Of a stretch of DNA of 42,143 nt, positions 13,981 to 22,830 are shown one piece after another; positions within the stretch are counted from its first letter, which is position 1; each line of letters opens with the position of its first letter. The notes beneath the pieces were generated by a model that saw only the letters and a list, made by a program, of their open reading frames with translations, did no database searches and was not told the DNA's origin. This DNA comes from CAZFHL01 sp964519145 (lineage in GTDB: Bacteria; Patescibacteriota; Minisyncoccia; Phycocordibacterales; WO2-35-19): assembly GCA_964519145.1 (NCBI GenBank), contig CAZFHL010000003.1, forward strand, positions 1 to 42,143, read 5' to 3'. The position numbers and the translations under genes were made by a program.

Positions 13981-14361
13981 TTATCCAACATGTCTATGAT
14001 TTAATTTTCTGGCATTCAAATTAAAAGAAACATATGCTGTATTAGCTGTTGCACTTGGTTTTATGATTTTAATTTTTACTTTTTTTACTTTTGGATTTTT
14101 GAATAGAATCTTCCTTATCTCATTTGCTAAATGTTCAATCAAACAAAAAGATCTATCCACAATAAGTTTTTCAATTTCTGAAATTATATAAACATAATCA
14201 ATACTATCGGATATATTATCGCTTTCCATTGGAATCTTAAAATCTGCAAATATTTTGCAATTTATAAATATTTTTTGAGCGTAGGAAATTTCTTCTTCTG
14301 AAACTCCCAACCTACATCTTAGACATAAATTATTTATCTCTATATAGTTTTTTGCATTCAT
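13981..14361 (-). CDS. folB: Dihydroneopterin aldolase
   Basis: 126 aa, the normal FolB length. It converts 7,8-dihydroneopterin to 6-hydroxymethyl-dihydropterin plus glycolaldehyde in folate synthesis. Features are IEINNLCLRCRLGVSEEE (the RxGVxxxE start typical of FolB), DSIDYVYIISEIEKLI, and SFCLIEHLANEI with the substrate-binding Glu in the LIE.LA motif. The C-terminus ends in VSFNLNARKL. The ATG at 14361 overlaps the folK stop as TAATG, indicating translational coupling. A longer frame beginning within folK is rejected. Confidence 0.9.
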   Translation of the reverse strand: MNAKNYIEINNLCLRCRLGVSEEEISYAQKIFINCKIFADFKIPMESDNISDSIDYVYIISEIEKLIVDRSFCLIEHLANEIRKILFKNPKVKKVKIKIIKPSATANTAYVSFNLNARKLNHRHVG

Positions 14362-14864
14362 TACCAGATTTCCTCTTCTTCTGTGAATTCCATAACTTTT
14401 TGTCCAGGAGTATTTTGCATCAACCAAATCAATAATGCTGTATCGTCTGTGGCTTCAATTATTGGAACAAGGACAAACTTTCTCTCGCATATGCGAGAGT
14501 GTGGAATAGTTAATCTTTTATTTTTATATATAAGAATATCTTTGTAAATAAGATCATCCCAAACAAGTATATCAATATCTATTGGACGCGGGCCATTTCT
14601 GTATAAATTTGTGCGTCCCATTTCCTTTTCAATTTCTTTAAATTCCAAATAACAATGTTCAACAGATTTATCTGTATCTATAATCACTACTTGGTTTAAA
14701 AACCACTGTTGGTCTAAACAATCAACTGGCTCTGTCTCATATATTTTTGATTTTTTTAATACCTTAAATCCTCTATCTTCAAGTTTACCAATAGAAACTT
14801 CAAGATTGGATAGTTTGTTACCAAGATTACTTCCAAGACCTAAAATTTTATATTTTTTAGTCAT
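14361..14864 (-). CDS. folK: 2-amino-4-hydroxy-6-hydroxymethyldihydropteridine pyrophosphokinase (HPPK)
   Basis: 167 aa. It transfers pyrophosphate from ATP to the pterin made by FolB. The sequence shows the N-terminal LGLGSNLGNKLSNLE, SKIYETEPVD, QWFLNQVVII, and the family signature RNGPRPIDIDILVWDD with its metal-binding Asp pair, then LTIPHSRICERKFVLVPI. The ribosome binding site AAAGGA stands about 8 bases before the ATG. It is upstream of and coupled to folB. Confidence 0.95.
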   Translation of the reverse strand: MTKKYKILGLGSNLGNKLSNLEVSIGKLEDRGFKVLKKSKIYETEPVDCLDQQWFLNQVVIIDTDKSVEHCYLEFKEIEKEMGRTNLYRNGPRPIDIDILVWDDLIYKDILIYKNKRLTIPHSRICERKFVLVPIIEATDDTALLIWLMQNTPGQKVMEFTEEEEIW

Positions 14865-14875
14865 TTTAACATCCT

Positions 14876-15523
14876 TTAGTTGTTGTATCTAAGATTTTTT
14901 TTGGTATTGAATAAAATTTTATGATTTATCTCTCGAAAAACAATAATGTGCCTATCTTCTTCAATATCACATACATAATGTATCGGTCTCAAATCCTCAC
15001 TATCTATTTTTCTAGGAGCTCTCAATATTACAAGATCCCCTTGATCTGTAGAAAATTTTATCTCATTAGTCTGATTCTTATCTTCTGCAGTACAAAAATT
15101 ACTTTTGCCTTTTATTACAAATATAAAAGTAAAATTTACAGAAAAGCTATTGTCTTTGTGTGGTCCAATCCCAATATCACATTTTTGATAAAAACTTGAA
15201 TTAACCCTCACTTCATCTACTTCAAATGCATTCTCTATTTTTTCATGCAAATTTTTAGATAAATTAAGGTAAGCATTTTCTACCTCTGATAAATATGGGT
15301 AGTTTCTCATTATTGCCATTTCAAAATCCCAACTAGCAAGTTCTTGTGAAGTGTTGCCGTATCTTTTTGGTCTTTGAATATAATTTCTTTCGTTTCCTTT
15401 TAGTTCGCCCAACACAAGATTACAAAGACTTGGATCTATAAATTGTCTTATTACAACAACACCTGTCTCATTTGGATCATATAGTTTTTTGCAAAGTTTT
15501 TCAAAATCAATCAAGGTGTACAT
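14876..15523 (-). CDS. Putative 2-oxoglutarate/Fe(II)-dependent oxygenase
   Basis: 215 aa from the ATG at 15523, chosen because AGAGGA lies 6 bases upstream; another ATG eight codons earlier (15547) has no such site. The iron triad pattern is present: HKD near residues 122-124 (GIGPHKDN), a distal His near 182 (PIHYV) and an Arg nearby (EDRHIIVFRE) for the 2-oxoglutarate carboxylate. Strands such as NFTFIFVIKG and GDLVILRAP fit a double-stranded beta helix. The substrate is unknown; protein or small-molecule hydroxylation are both possible. It ends 11 bases before folK and may be in the same operon. Family assignment is from motif spacing only. Confidence 0.6.
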   Translation of the reverse strand: MYTLIDFEKLCKKLYDPNETGVVVIRQFIDPSLCNLVLGELKGNERNYIQRPKRYGNTSQELASWDFEMAIMRNYPYLSEVENAYLNLSKNLHEKIENAFEVDEVRVNSSFYQKCDIGIGPHKDNSFSVNFTFIFVIKGKSNFCTAEDKNQTNEIKFSTDQGDLVILRAPRKIDSEDLRPIHYVCDIEEDRHIIVFREINHKILFNTKKNLRYNN

Positions 15524-15669
15524 ACAATTTCCTCTTTCATTTTTCAAAGACCATTTCCTTTATTATTTTATATAAACAAAATATAAAGTCATACATAATG
15601 ACTTTTAAAATTGTTTATATGTTGATATATAAAGCTATTATTGGTATATTTATTTAGTAGTCATAAAAA

Positions 15670-16440
15670 ATGACTAATATATTATTTATGGAAAAATTGA
15701 TTAAACAATTGATGGAATTTGGAATCAGTGAAAAAGCTGCTCGCGCCTATTTATCTTTGGTAGAGATAGGCAAAGGAACAGCATACACTATTGCAAAACA
15801 ATCCGGAATAAAAAGGCCGACTGTTTATTTGTTAATAGAAGAATTAAGAAAAAAAGGGTTGGTCATAAAAATACCTCATATAAAAAATCAGGTCTACATA
15901 GCAAAGGATCCTACAGAATTCTTTCTTGATTTAGAAATTAAAATAGACGAAATTAAATCTACAATACCAAGATTATTTAATAAATCTAAAAAAGAAAATT
16001 CTATAGCACACTTATTTGATGGCAAAAATGAAGTTAAAGATGCGATTAAATATAAGATAAATGAACTTGCTGGGCAAGAGATGTTAGCCTTTTATGGAGT
16101 TCCTAGAAAAGGAAAAAATATACCAGAAATATATTATGATTATGCTAAAATTTTAGAAAATCAAAAAACAAGTGTTCGTTTCTTTGCTCCCAACGATGAT
16201 TCATTGAAAACATTTAGAAAAAAATATAGAAGCTATAATCATAAAGGAATATATTTATCTCCAGATGAATACCTCCCTAATGTATCTATTGAAGTTGGAT
16301 CAGATTTTTCAAAAATATTTTTACATACATCTACAAAAGTTTTGATAATTGAAGACAGAGATTTTTCTCATTTTATGAAGCAAATATTTGAATTATTGTG
16401 GAAGTTAAAAAATAAAAAACAGAATCTAAAATCAGGGTAG
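15670..16440 (+). CDS. TrmB-family transcriptional regulator
   Basis: 256 aa. The N-terminal winged helix (residues 8-80: QLMEFGISEKAARAYLSLVE, KGTAYTIAKQSGIKRPTVYL, EELRKKGLV) is typical of TrmB sugar-responsive regulators. The remainder (IAHLFDGKNEVKDAIK.., EMLAFYGVP) resembles the phospholipase-D-like effector domain of that family, but the full sugar-binding C-terminal domain is missing. It precedes the sugar-phosphate transferase gene by 16 bases and could control the surface glycan genes. An ATG six codons later (15688) is an alternative start. A TGGTATATT box lies at 15642-15650. Confidence 0.8.
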   Translation: MTNILFMEKLIKQLMEFGISEKAARAYLSLVEIGKGTAYTIAKQSGIKRPTVYLLIEELRKKGLVIKIPHIKNQVYIAKDPTEFFLDLEIKIDEIKSTIPRLFNKSKKENSIAHLFDGKNEVKDAIKYKINELAGQEMLAFYGVPRKGKNIPEIYYDYAKILENQKTSVRFFAPNDDSLKTFRKKYRSYNHKGIYLSPDEYLPNVSIEVGSDFSKIFLHTSTKVLIIEDRDFSHFMKQIFELLWKLKNKKQNLKSG

Positions 16441-16459
16441 TTTTTTTAGATTTATTATG

Positions 16460-16465
16460 TATAAT
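16460..16465 (+). promoter_or_regulatory. -10 box deciding the start of the sugar transferase
   Basis: A perfect TATAAT ends 6 bases before the ATG at 16472 and overlaps the earlier in-frame ATG at 16457. It supports 16472 as the real, leaderless start. Confidence 0.55.
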
Positions 16466-16471
16466 ATTGTT

Positions 16472-17809
16472 ATGATTTCACAAAAACACAGAGAGGCAGT
16501 TTATCTTTTTTTTGGTGATATTTTAATTTTATACTTCTCTTTGTTCGTCGCTCTTTCTTTCAGATACTTTTCTATACCATCATACGACTATTTTTATTTA
16601 CACTTATTGCCGTTTTCAATCATTATAATTGTTTGGCTCTTGGTTTTTTTTATTGGAGGTATTTATGAAAAACATACTTTGATTTTAAAAAGTAGATTAC
16701 CAAGCACTGTTTTAAATGCCCAATTGATCAATTCTTTTATAGCCGTTTTATTTTTTTACTTTATACCTTATTTTGGCATTGCTCCAAAAACAAATCTTTT
16801 TATATATTTGATAATATCTTTCATTTTTATATTAACATGGAGAATTTATGGAGATAGTTTGTTTAGACCATCTATAAAACAGAGAGGATTAATTATCGGA
16901 GGGGGGGATGATATGAAAGAACTTATCAATGAAGTAAATAATAATCCAAAATATGGACTAGAATTTATTTCATCAGTTGATATAAATAAAATCTCGGGAG
17001 TTGATTTTAATAGTGAAATATTAAATACAGTTTATTCAGAAGACATACAAATCATAGCTGTTGATTTAAAAAATGAAAAAGTGGATTCTATCTTGCCTCA
17101 TTTATATAATTTAATTTTTTCAAGAATTAAATTTATAGATATGTATAAAATATATGAAGATATTTTTGATAGAGTGCCCATTTCTCTTGTTAAATACAAT
17201 TGGTTTTTAGAAAATATTTCTACTGAATCTCGAGTTGCTTATGATTTTTTAAAAAGAATGATGGATATTCTGTTGTCTTTAATAATAGGACTAATCTCTC
17301 TTATATTTTATCCAATCGTTTATATTTTAATTAAAATCGAAGACAGAGGGCCAATATTTTTTGAACAAGAAAGAATTGGTAAGAATAATAAAGTTTTTAA
17401 ATTAAAAAAATTTAGAAGCATGAGTATTTTGAAAGAAAATGAGACTGAACAGAAAATCACTTCCGTCGGGAGATTTTTAAGAGCTTCAAGAATAGATGAA
17501 TTACCACAATTGTGGAGTGTTTTTACAGGAGATATGTCTTTAATTGGACCAAGGCCAGAAATACCAAATCTTGTAAAACACTATGAATCAGAAATATCTT
17601 ATTATGATGTCAGGCACCTTATTAAACCTGGGCTTTCTGGTTGGGCACAACTTTACCATACAGATCCGCCAAAAATAAGTGCTGATGCAGAAAAAACTCG
17701 TAGAAAACTTTCTTACGATTTATATTATATTAAAAATCGTTCCCTTATCCTTGATTTAAAAATTGCATTAAAAACATTAAAAACTTTACTATCAAGAAGT
17801 GGTATTTAA
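16472..17809 (+). CDS. Polyprenyl-phosphate sugar-1-phosphate transferase (WbaP/WcaJ type)
   Basis: 445 aa from 16472 (450 from 16457). The N-terminal half has four membrane helices, then a Rossmann-like domain (RGLIIGGGDDMKELINEV). A further helix (ILLSLIIGLISLIFYPIVYI) precedes the catalytic bacterial sugar transferase domain: FFEQERIGKNNKVFKLKKFR, SVGRFLRASRIDELPQL, SLIGPRPEIP, IKPGLSGWAQ. This enzyme class moves a sugar phosphate onto undecaprenyl phosphate at the inner membrane face, the first step of a lipid-linked glycan. It would feed the glycosyltransferases at 27-42 kb. Size and domain order are normal for the family. Confidence 0.9.
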   Translation: MISQKHREAVYLFFGDILILYFSLFVALSFRYFSIPSYDYFYLHLLPFSIIIIVWLLVFFIGGIYEKHTLILKSRLPSTVLNAQLINSFIAVLFFYFIPYFGIAPKTNLFIYLIISFIFILTWRIYGDSLFRPSIKQRGLIIGGGDDMKELINEVNNNPKYGLEFISSVDINKISGVDFNSEILNTVYSEDIQIIAVDLKNEKVDSILPHLYNLIFSRIKFIDMYKIYEDIFDRVPISLVKYNWFLENISTESRVAYDFLKRMMDILLSLIIGLISLIFYPIVYILIKIEDRGPIFFEQERIGKNNKVFKLKKFRSMSILKENETEQKITSVGRFLRASRIDELPQLWSVFTGDMSLIGPRPEIPNLVKHYESEISYYDVRHLIKPGLSGWAQLYHTDPPKISADAEKTRRKLSYDLYYIKNRSLILDLKIALKTLKTLLSRSGI

Positions 17810-17852
17810 CTTAAATTTGCAAAAATTTCAAAAGTTATTATATTTATAGAAT

Positions 17853-19142
17853 ATGGCAAAATATAAATTTTGGACGGTTTTGTTTGTAGCCTTTTGTATA
17901 TGGGCTGGTTTTTTTATATGGAATGGTGAGAAACAAAACAGGTCTGATAAATTTAAATTAGGTCTAGATCTATCTGGGGGTACAAGACTTATTTATAAAG
18001 CAGATACTAGTATTATAAATGAGAGTGAGGCAGATGAAGCAATGGTTTCTCTGAGAGACACAATAGAAAGAAGAGTGAATCTTTTTGGTGTTTCAGAACC
18101 TCTTATTCAAGTTCAAAAAAGTGGAGTATTTGGTGGGGGTGAAGAGAGAAGACTTGTTGTGGAATTACCGGGTATTACAAATATAGATGAGGCTATAAAA
18201 AAGATAGGCCAAACTCCTAGTCTAGAGTTTAAACTTCTTCCAAAAGATGTAGAAGAAGATATAAAGACTAAAGAATTGACAGATAAAAATACTATAAGTA
18301 GAATGTTTGTTTCAACTGGACTTGATGGCAGAATGCTTGAAAAGGCAACTCTTCAGTTTGATCAAAATTTTGCAAATAAACCAATAGTCGGTATAAAATT
18401 TAATGAAGAAGGTTCAAAATTGTTTGCAAAAATAACAAGAGAAAATATCGGGAATATGGTGGGTATATTTTTGGACAGCAATTTAATTGAGGCTCCTTCA
18501 ATAAGAGAAGAAATAGAAGGTGGGGAAGCTGTTATAACAGGAAACTTTAGTGTGGCCCAAGCAAAACAAGTAATTAGAGATTTAAACTACGGCGCCCTAC
18601 CTTTACCGATTTCTCTTATTAGTACAGAAACAGTGGGGGCTTCTCTTGGTAATGAAGCTGTTAAATCTAGTGTAAATGCTGGTTTATATGCTTTTATAAT
18701 AATATCTTTATTTTTGATTGTATGGTACGGATTTAATGGTTTGGTGGCATCATTTGCTTTATTACTTTATTCAATTATTAATTTATTATTATTTAAATTT
18801 ATACCTGTAACACTTACTTCTGCTGGAATTGCTGGATTTATATTGTCTATTGGTATGGCTGTTGATGCCAATATTTTGATTTTTGAACGAACAAAAGAAG
18901 AATTAAAAAAAGGTAAAGATAAGTATGACGCTTTAAATGAAGGTTTTAATAGAGCTTGGAGCTCTATAAGAGATTCAAATTTATCAAGTATAATAACCGC
19001 TGTGATACTTTATTACTTTGCTTCTACTCCTGTTGTAAAAGGATTTGCCCTCGTATTTTTTATAGGAGTCTTGGTTTCAATGTTTTCAGCGATTACTGCT
19101 TCAAGGACTATATTATTTGCTTTTACTAAAAATAAAAATTAA
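17853..19142 (+). CDS. secD: Protein translocase subunit SecD
   Basis: 429 aa. It has an N-terminal membrane helix, the P1 head starting FKLGLDLSGGTRLIY, the conserved Arg pair region DTIERRVNLFGVSEP, VVELPGI, then LNYGALPLPI and the C-terminal five-helix RND-type domain with GMAVDANILIFERTKEEL. SecDF uses the proton gradient to pull exported proteins from SecYEG. The head is shorter than in E. coli, as in many small genomes. It is followed after 3 bases by secF. A TATTTA box 6 bases before the ATG hints at a leaderless start. Confidence 0.96.
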   Translation: MAKYKFWTVLFVAFCIWAGFFIWNGEKQNRSDKFKLGLDLSGGTRLIYKADTSIINESEADEAMVSLRDTIERRVNLFGVSEPLIQVQKSGVFGGGEERRLVVELPGITNIDEAIKKIGQTPSLEFKLLPKDVEEDIKTKELTDKNTISRMFVSTGLDGRMLEKATLQFDQNFANKPIVGIKFNEEGSKLFAKITRENIGNMVGIFLDSNLIEAPSIREEIEGGEAVITGNFSVAQAKQVIRDLNYGALPLPISLISTETVGASLGNEAVKSSVNAGLYAFIIISLFLIVWYGFNGLVASFALLLYSIINLLLFKFIPVTLTSAGIAGFILSIGMAVDANILIFERTKEELKKGKDKYDALNEGFNRAWSSIRDSNLSSIITAVILYYFASTPVVKGFALVFFIGVLVSMFSAITASRTILFAFTKNKN

Positions 19143-19145
19143 TTT

Positions 19146-20048
19146 ATGAATATTGTTAAATACAGAAAAATATTTTATATAATCTCTTTTGTTTTGATCG
19201 GTGTTTCTTTTTATTCTATTTTTACTTTTGGTTTAAAAACAGGTACTGATTTTTCTGGAGGAAGTTTGCTTGAAATTGGATTTAAAGAAGATGCTCCTTC
19301 AAAAGAGATCGTTAATCAAGTTATTATAAACTCTGGTATTTCGAATACTGTTATTCAGCAGATAAAAGAAGGTGGTTTTAGTATAAAATTGAGAGAAATC
19401 AGTCAAGAAGAAAAAAATAATATTTTAATTGGAATACAAAGTTTAGGATTTATTCCTATTGAAAAATCTTTTACGAATGTTGGACCAGTTTTAGGAAAAG
19501 AGGCTTTGAATAAATCTATAGTTTCGATTATTTTAGTTTTGACGGCTATTGTTTGTTTTGTGGCTTTTGCTTTTAGAAAAGTCTCAAAACCAATATCGTC
19601 TTGGGTTTATGGTTTTGTGGCTATAATAGCACTTCTACATGACGTCATTATACCAACGGGTATATTTGCTATATTTGGCAATCTTTATGGATTTGAAATA
19701 GACACACTTTTTATTACTGCTATTTTAGTTATTTTAGGTTTCTCTGTTCATGATACTATTGTTGTGTTTGATAGAGTCAGAGAAAACTTGAATAATTCTA
19801 CATCTCCAAAGACAGCAGAAGAGTTCGATAAAATTGTAGATGAAAGTGTGAGAGAAACATTTATAAGATCACTAAACACTTCTTTAACCACTTTGCTCGC
19901 AATAGCGGTACTCTATATATGGGGCCCAGATTCTATAAAACATTTTTCACTAACTTTGCTTATCGGCATTACAGTCGGTACATACTCCTCAATATTTATA
20001 GGTTCTCCGCTCCTTACAACCATAAATCGTTTTAAGTTTAAAAAATAA
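19146..20048 (+). CDS. secF: Protein translocase subunit SecF
   Basis: 300 aa. It shows the SecF signature TGTDFSGGSLLEI after the first membrane helix, SFTNVGPVLGKEAL, then helices with LGFSVHDTIVVFDRVRENL and RSLNTSLTTLLAIAVLY. Co-transcribed with secD. No yajC is present here. Confidence 0.96.
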   Translation: MNIVKYRKIFYIISFVLIGVSFYSIFTFGLKTGTDFSGGSLLEIGFKEDAPSKEIVNQVIINSGISNTVIQQIKEGGFSIKLREISQEEKNNILIGIQSLGFIPIEKSFTNVGPVLGKEALNKSIVSIILVLTAIVCFVAFAFRKVSKPISSWVYGFVAIIALLHDVIIPTGIFAIFGNLYGFEIDTLFITAILVILGFSVHDTIVVFDRVRENLNNSTSPKTAEEFDKIVDESVRETFIRSLNTSLTTLLAIAVLYIWGPDSIKHFSLTLLIGITVGTYSSIFIGSPLLTTINRFKFKK

Positions 20049-20066
20049 AGCAAACGATAGACCTAA

Positions 20067-20193
20067 TTTCAAAAGTCGTCGCAAGTGTAGTTTTTGATAG
20101 ACTTGCGCAAGGTTGACTCTACCGACCATAGCAAAAAATCAGCAGATTTTTATGTGTGTCTATCAAAAACTATACTAAGAAAGATTTTTGAAA
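20067..20193 (+). repeat. 127-bp palindromic repeat, copy A
   Basis: The ends TTTCAAAAGTC and GATTTTTGAAA are inverted. Inside, GTAGTTTTTGATAGAC is mirrored by GTCTATCAAAAACTATAC, giving a long imperfect hairpin. A nearly identical copy lies inverted at 26810-26936, and an internally deleted one at 9421-9453. It encodes nothing. A non-autonomous mobile element (MITE-like) or REP-type repeat is the likely nature. Confidence 0.8.
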
Positions 20194-20211
20194 TATCGTA
20201 CGGTTACAAGT

Positions 20212-20239
20212 TTGACTTTTTTGTGAAATTATATATAGT
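20212..20239 (+). promoter_or_regulatory. Promoter of the 240-aa gene
   Basis: TTGACT at 20212-20217 and TATAGT at 20234-20239 have 16-base spacing. The leader is short and carries AAGGGAG, 7 bases before the ATG. Confidence 0.6.
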
Positions 20240-20258
20240 CTTTTAAGGGAGTTCATTT

Positions 20259-20981
20259 ATGCTAGAAAGAACAGGAAGAGCTTTTGAAAGACTTTTCATT
20301 GGGAGTAGCACTGATTTAGATTATCTTTTCGAGCAAAAGTATGATATTCCAGAATTAAAATCAGGAACAGATTTTGCACGCGATGTTCCTAAATTTATCA
20401 AAGCGTCTAAAAAACTGGGAATCAGATGTCCAAATACGCCTATTGCTAAAAGGATGTTTTATGGTCTAAAAAATAGACTAACTAAAATTTTAAAGAGAGA
20501 AGTTGATCTTTGGTTTTTACCGACCGGAAATGTAGAAGAGGGTACTTTTTTAGACGCTTTCCATTATACAGATGTTGTAATTCATATTTCTGGGATAAAT
20601 ACTATTTTAACTCTTGATTTGTATTATGTAGAAAATGAAATAATTGATTTTTTAAAGGAAAAGTGGATCAAGAGTTTTAATAGAAAAACTTGGTACACAG
20701 AAGCAAATTTTCAAGACGATTTGTTTAGATATAAAAAAGGATTGAAAGTTGTAAAAAAGCTAATAAAAGCAAAATTAGGTGGAAGAGAAGCTTCTTTGTT
20801 TCCAATTGAAAAATCTGATTTAGAAATCAGGGATCTCAGTGTTTTTAGACCGAGTAATCATTTTATTGTGACTCCAGATCATATTTCAGTCAGGCGCAAA
20901 AGATTAAATTTTCTCAATTTTCTGGCAAGGTATTATGTTGATTTGGTAAAGATAGAAGAAGGAGGTCTTCCTTATGGTTGA
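20259..20981 (+). CDS. Hypothetical protein, soluble, monocistronic
   Basis: 240 aa, not recognised. It is basic and soluble, with no signal peptide or membrane segment. Visible blocks are MLERTGRAFERLFIGSSTDL, FARDVPKFIKASKKLGI, a strand/helix centre (DVVIHISGINTILTLDLYYV) and a basic C-terminus (HISVRRKRLNFLNFLARYYV). The hydrophobic DVVIHIS-LTLDLYYV pair could be the core of a nuclease- or Tim44-like fold, but I cannot assign it. It has its own promoter, a strong Shine-Dalgarno (AAGGGAG) and a terminator beginning at the last base of the stop codon. Confidence 0.7.
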   Translation: MLERTGRAFERLFIGSSTDLDYLFEQKYDIPELKSGTDFARDVPKFIKASKKLGIRCPNTPIAKRMFYGLKNRLTKILKREVDLWFLPTGNVEEGTFLDAFHYTDVVIHISGINTILTLDLYYVENEIIDFLKEKWIKSFNRKTWYTEANFQDDLFRYKKGLKVVKKLIKAKLGGREASLFPIEKSDLEIRDLSVFRPSNHFIVTPDHISVRRKRLNFLNFLARYYVDLVKIEEGGLPYG

Positions 20982-21017
20982 GCCCAGTTTTTGCTTCGCA
21001 AAAACTGGGCTCTTTTT
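20981..21017 (+). terminator. Intrinsic terminator of the 240-aa gene
   Basis: AGCCCAGTTTTT (20981-20992) pairs perfectly with AAAAACTGGGCT (21000-21011) around a 7-base loop and is followed by CTTTTT. It overlaps the TGA stop by one base. Confidence 0.9.
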
Positions 21018-21122
21018 ATACATGAATTCCCAAATATCCAATTCAAATTTACCTTTAAATATATACATATTTTCTTAAATTATTTATAAAATTTAATATT
21101 TTATAAAATAGTACAATAATAC

Positions 21123-21150
21123 TTGACAAAAATATACAAATGTGTATAAT
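21123..21150 (+). promoter_or_regulatory. Consensus promoter of the second GC-rich gene
   Basis: A perfect TTGACA (21123-21128) and a perfect TATAAT (21145-21150) are 16 bases apart. This is among the strongest promoters in the window. The ~80-nt leader holds a hairpin (about 21169-21202, GTTCT..AGGAAC with GGTT/AACC) and AGAAGGA before the ATG. Confidence 0.85.
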
Positions 21151-21238
21151 ATATATCAGATTTGATTAGTTCTTGATGGGGTTGAAAAACCACATTAGGA
21201 ACAGATTGAAAAGATTAGAATAGAAAGAAGGATAAAAA

Positions 21239-22630
21239 ATGAACATCGACATGAGTGCGGCGTTGGCCAAGGCCAACACAATCGTTGCCCGGCCGAAGCC
21301 GGTGGAAGATCTCTCGGTCGTCTTGCTACGCAAGGCGAATGGGCTCTTGCATACATCAAACGTTAACGCAGAGTTCGGCCAAATCATGGCCGCTCTGCCG
21401 GCGTTGAATCAGGAGCAAGTGGCTCCGGTCATGTCTGCGCTCTTTACCGCCGTCAAGGAGAGGGACGGACTCAATAAGTTCTCGGTCGTCTCCCAGCTGA
21501 TGGAATATCAGTCTGGGGGGGCGGATGAATATGCGCTTAAGGCCTTCATGGATTGGGACGGCCAAACGGTCGGGGTCTTTGACCCCGAAACAGGGAACTA
21601 CGCCGAGGGGAAGAATGGCGTAGCGACGCCGTGTATGGCGGTTCGCTACTTGGCTGGACGGAACGAAGGTTTTCTTCCCGTTCTCGCCAAGTTGAAGGAA
21701 GACTTCGGCGCCGCGTTCGACAATGATGGTTATCAGGTGTGGCCGACCACACTCATCGCTGGCCTCTACGGCCCGAAGTATTGTGCGCCGGTTTTCAACC
21801 CGGCCCACAATGACCGGCATGATGGCGGGACGCTGATCCCGAAGACGAATTACCTCGCGGTCAGAATCCCCGAGGAGATTCGAAATAATGTCCGGATGCA
21901 GTCGGCCGGAGAGATTCTCCGGAACGGTGGAAAGCAAAATGATCCGGATCATCCACTTGCGCACACTGGCAGGATTCAGCCGGACCTGAATTACCTGGTC
22001 TGCGCCGGGATGACGAATGAGCAATTTATGAGGTTGCTCAATCTGATGCTCGGGTACGCACGATGCGGGGTATACGCCCTTGATATGAGGGGCATCATTG
22101 GTCGGCTGGTTCACCACAAGGCCTTTACGGCCGGAGTGGGGATCGCCGGGCAAATATTGAAGTTCCTCAATGGGACCGTAGGCGAGTATGGAAAGCCTGG
22201 CCCTGGAATCGAAATCCTCAAGCTCCTTTCGACTTGGGCGCTAGCGTCGAATAAGTCCATGGGTGATGAGAACAAGGAGCTCTTCGATGTCGCTTTCGCT
22301 CGGTTTAAGGACAACCTTGGGATTAAGAAGGTTGTCCAGGATCATGAGCCTCTTCTCCCAGAGGAGCCCCTGCCGGTGGCCAACAAGAAGGCCAACAAGA
22401 AGGCCGATGGGAAGAAGGGCGAGAGCAATGATCATCGTCAGAAGCCTCGGGCTCCGAAGCCCGAGGTGAATGACCGGCGTCTCCGTCGTCAGGAAGACGA
22501 CGAGGAAGACGAGGGCGGTGTCGGTGCTTCTTCGGGAGAGGGTGTTGCACCATCCCTGCCTCGGCAGGTGGTGGTGAATAACGCCATGGCCACGCAGTTG
22601 GCCGCTCTCGGGCTCGCTCCGAAAAAGTAA
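21239..22630 (+). CDS. GC-rich orphan gene, large hypothetical protein with charged tail
   Basis: 463 aa, not recognised. The body (about residues 1-345) looks folded, alpha-helical and soluble, with blocks such as ALPALNQEQVAPVMSALFTA, GVFDPETGNYAEGKNGVATP and MLGYARCGVYALDMRGIIGR. From about residue 365 the protein is low complexity: Lys/Ala repeats (KKANKKADGKK), then a basic and a very acidic run (RRLRRQEDDEEDEGG), ending in VVVNNAMATQLAALGL. The DNA is far richer in G+C than its neighbours (37 of 60 in 21241-21300), which produces several false minus-strand frames. The strong promoter, Shine-Dalgarno and terminator mark an independent, highly expressed unit. Membership in a phage-like or structural family is possible but not shown. 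Confidence 0.8.
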   Translation: MNIDMSAALAKANTIVARPKPVEDLSVVLLRKANGLLHTSNVNAEFGQIMAALPALNQEQVAPVMSALFTAVKERDGLNKFSVVSQLMEYQSGGADEYALKAFMDWDGQTVGVFDPETGNYAEGKNGVATPCMAVRYLAGRNEGFLPVLAKLKEDFGAAFDNDGYQVWPTTLIAGLYGPKYCAPVFNPAHNDRHDGGTLIPKTNYLAVRIPEEIRNNVRMQSAGEILRNGGKQNDPDHPLAHTGRIQPDLNYLVCAGMTNEQFMRLLNLMLGYARCGVYALDMRGIIGRLVHHKAFTAGVGIAGQILKFLNGTVGEYGKPGPGIEILKLLSTWALASNKSMGDENKELFDVAFARFKDNLGIKKVVQDHEPLLPEEPLPVANKKANKKADGKKGESNDHRQKPRAPKPEVNDRRLRRQEDDEEDEGGVGASSGEGVAPSLPRQVVVNNAMATQLAALGLAPKK

Positions 22631-22748
22631 CTTCGGCGGTGCTGGTGTTTCTTGAGGACATCCCTCAACGATTCGCTGGGACCCGAAATTGTTGGTGTAT
22701 AGTCTTGATCAAATGGTTGATTAAGGCTAAGTAGTTTGTTTGGTAACA

Positions 22749-22783
22749 CGCCGGCTCTGAAAAGAGCCGGCGTTTTCATTTTT
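22749..22783 (+). terminator. Intrinsic terminator of the second GC-rich gene
   Basis: A perfect 10-bp stem CGCCGGCTCT/AGAGCCGGCG closes a GAAA tetraloop and is followed by TTTTCATTTTTT. It lies about 120 bases after the stop. Confidence 0.9.
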
Positions 22784-22830
22784 TATAAAAACATTAAAAT
22801 TTAATATTTGAATGTTATAAAAATAAAACA

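Noticed and set aside
21356..22153. 265-codon minus-strand frame, and several smaller ones, over the GC-rich gene
   Set aside because: High GC removes stop codons in all frames. The plus-strand frame has the promoter, ribosome binding site and terminator; the minus frames have none.
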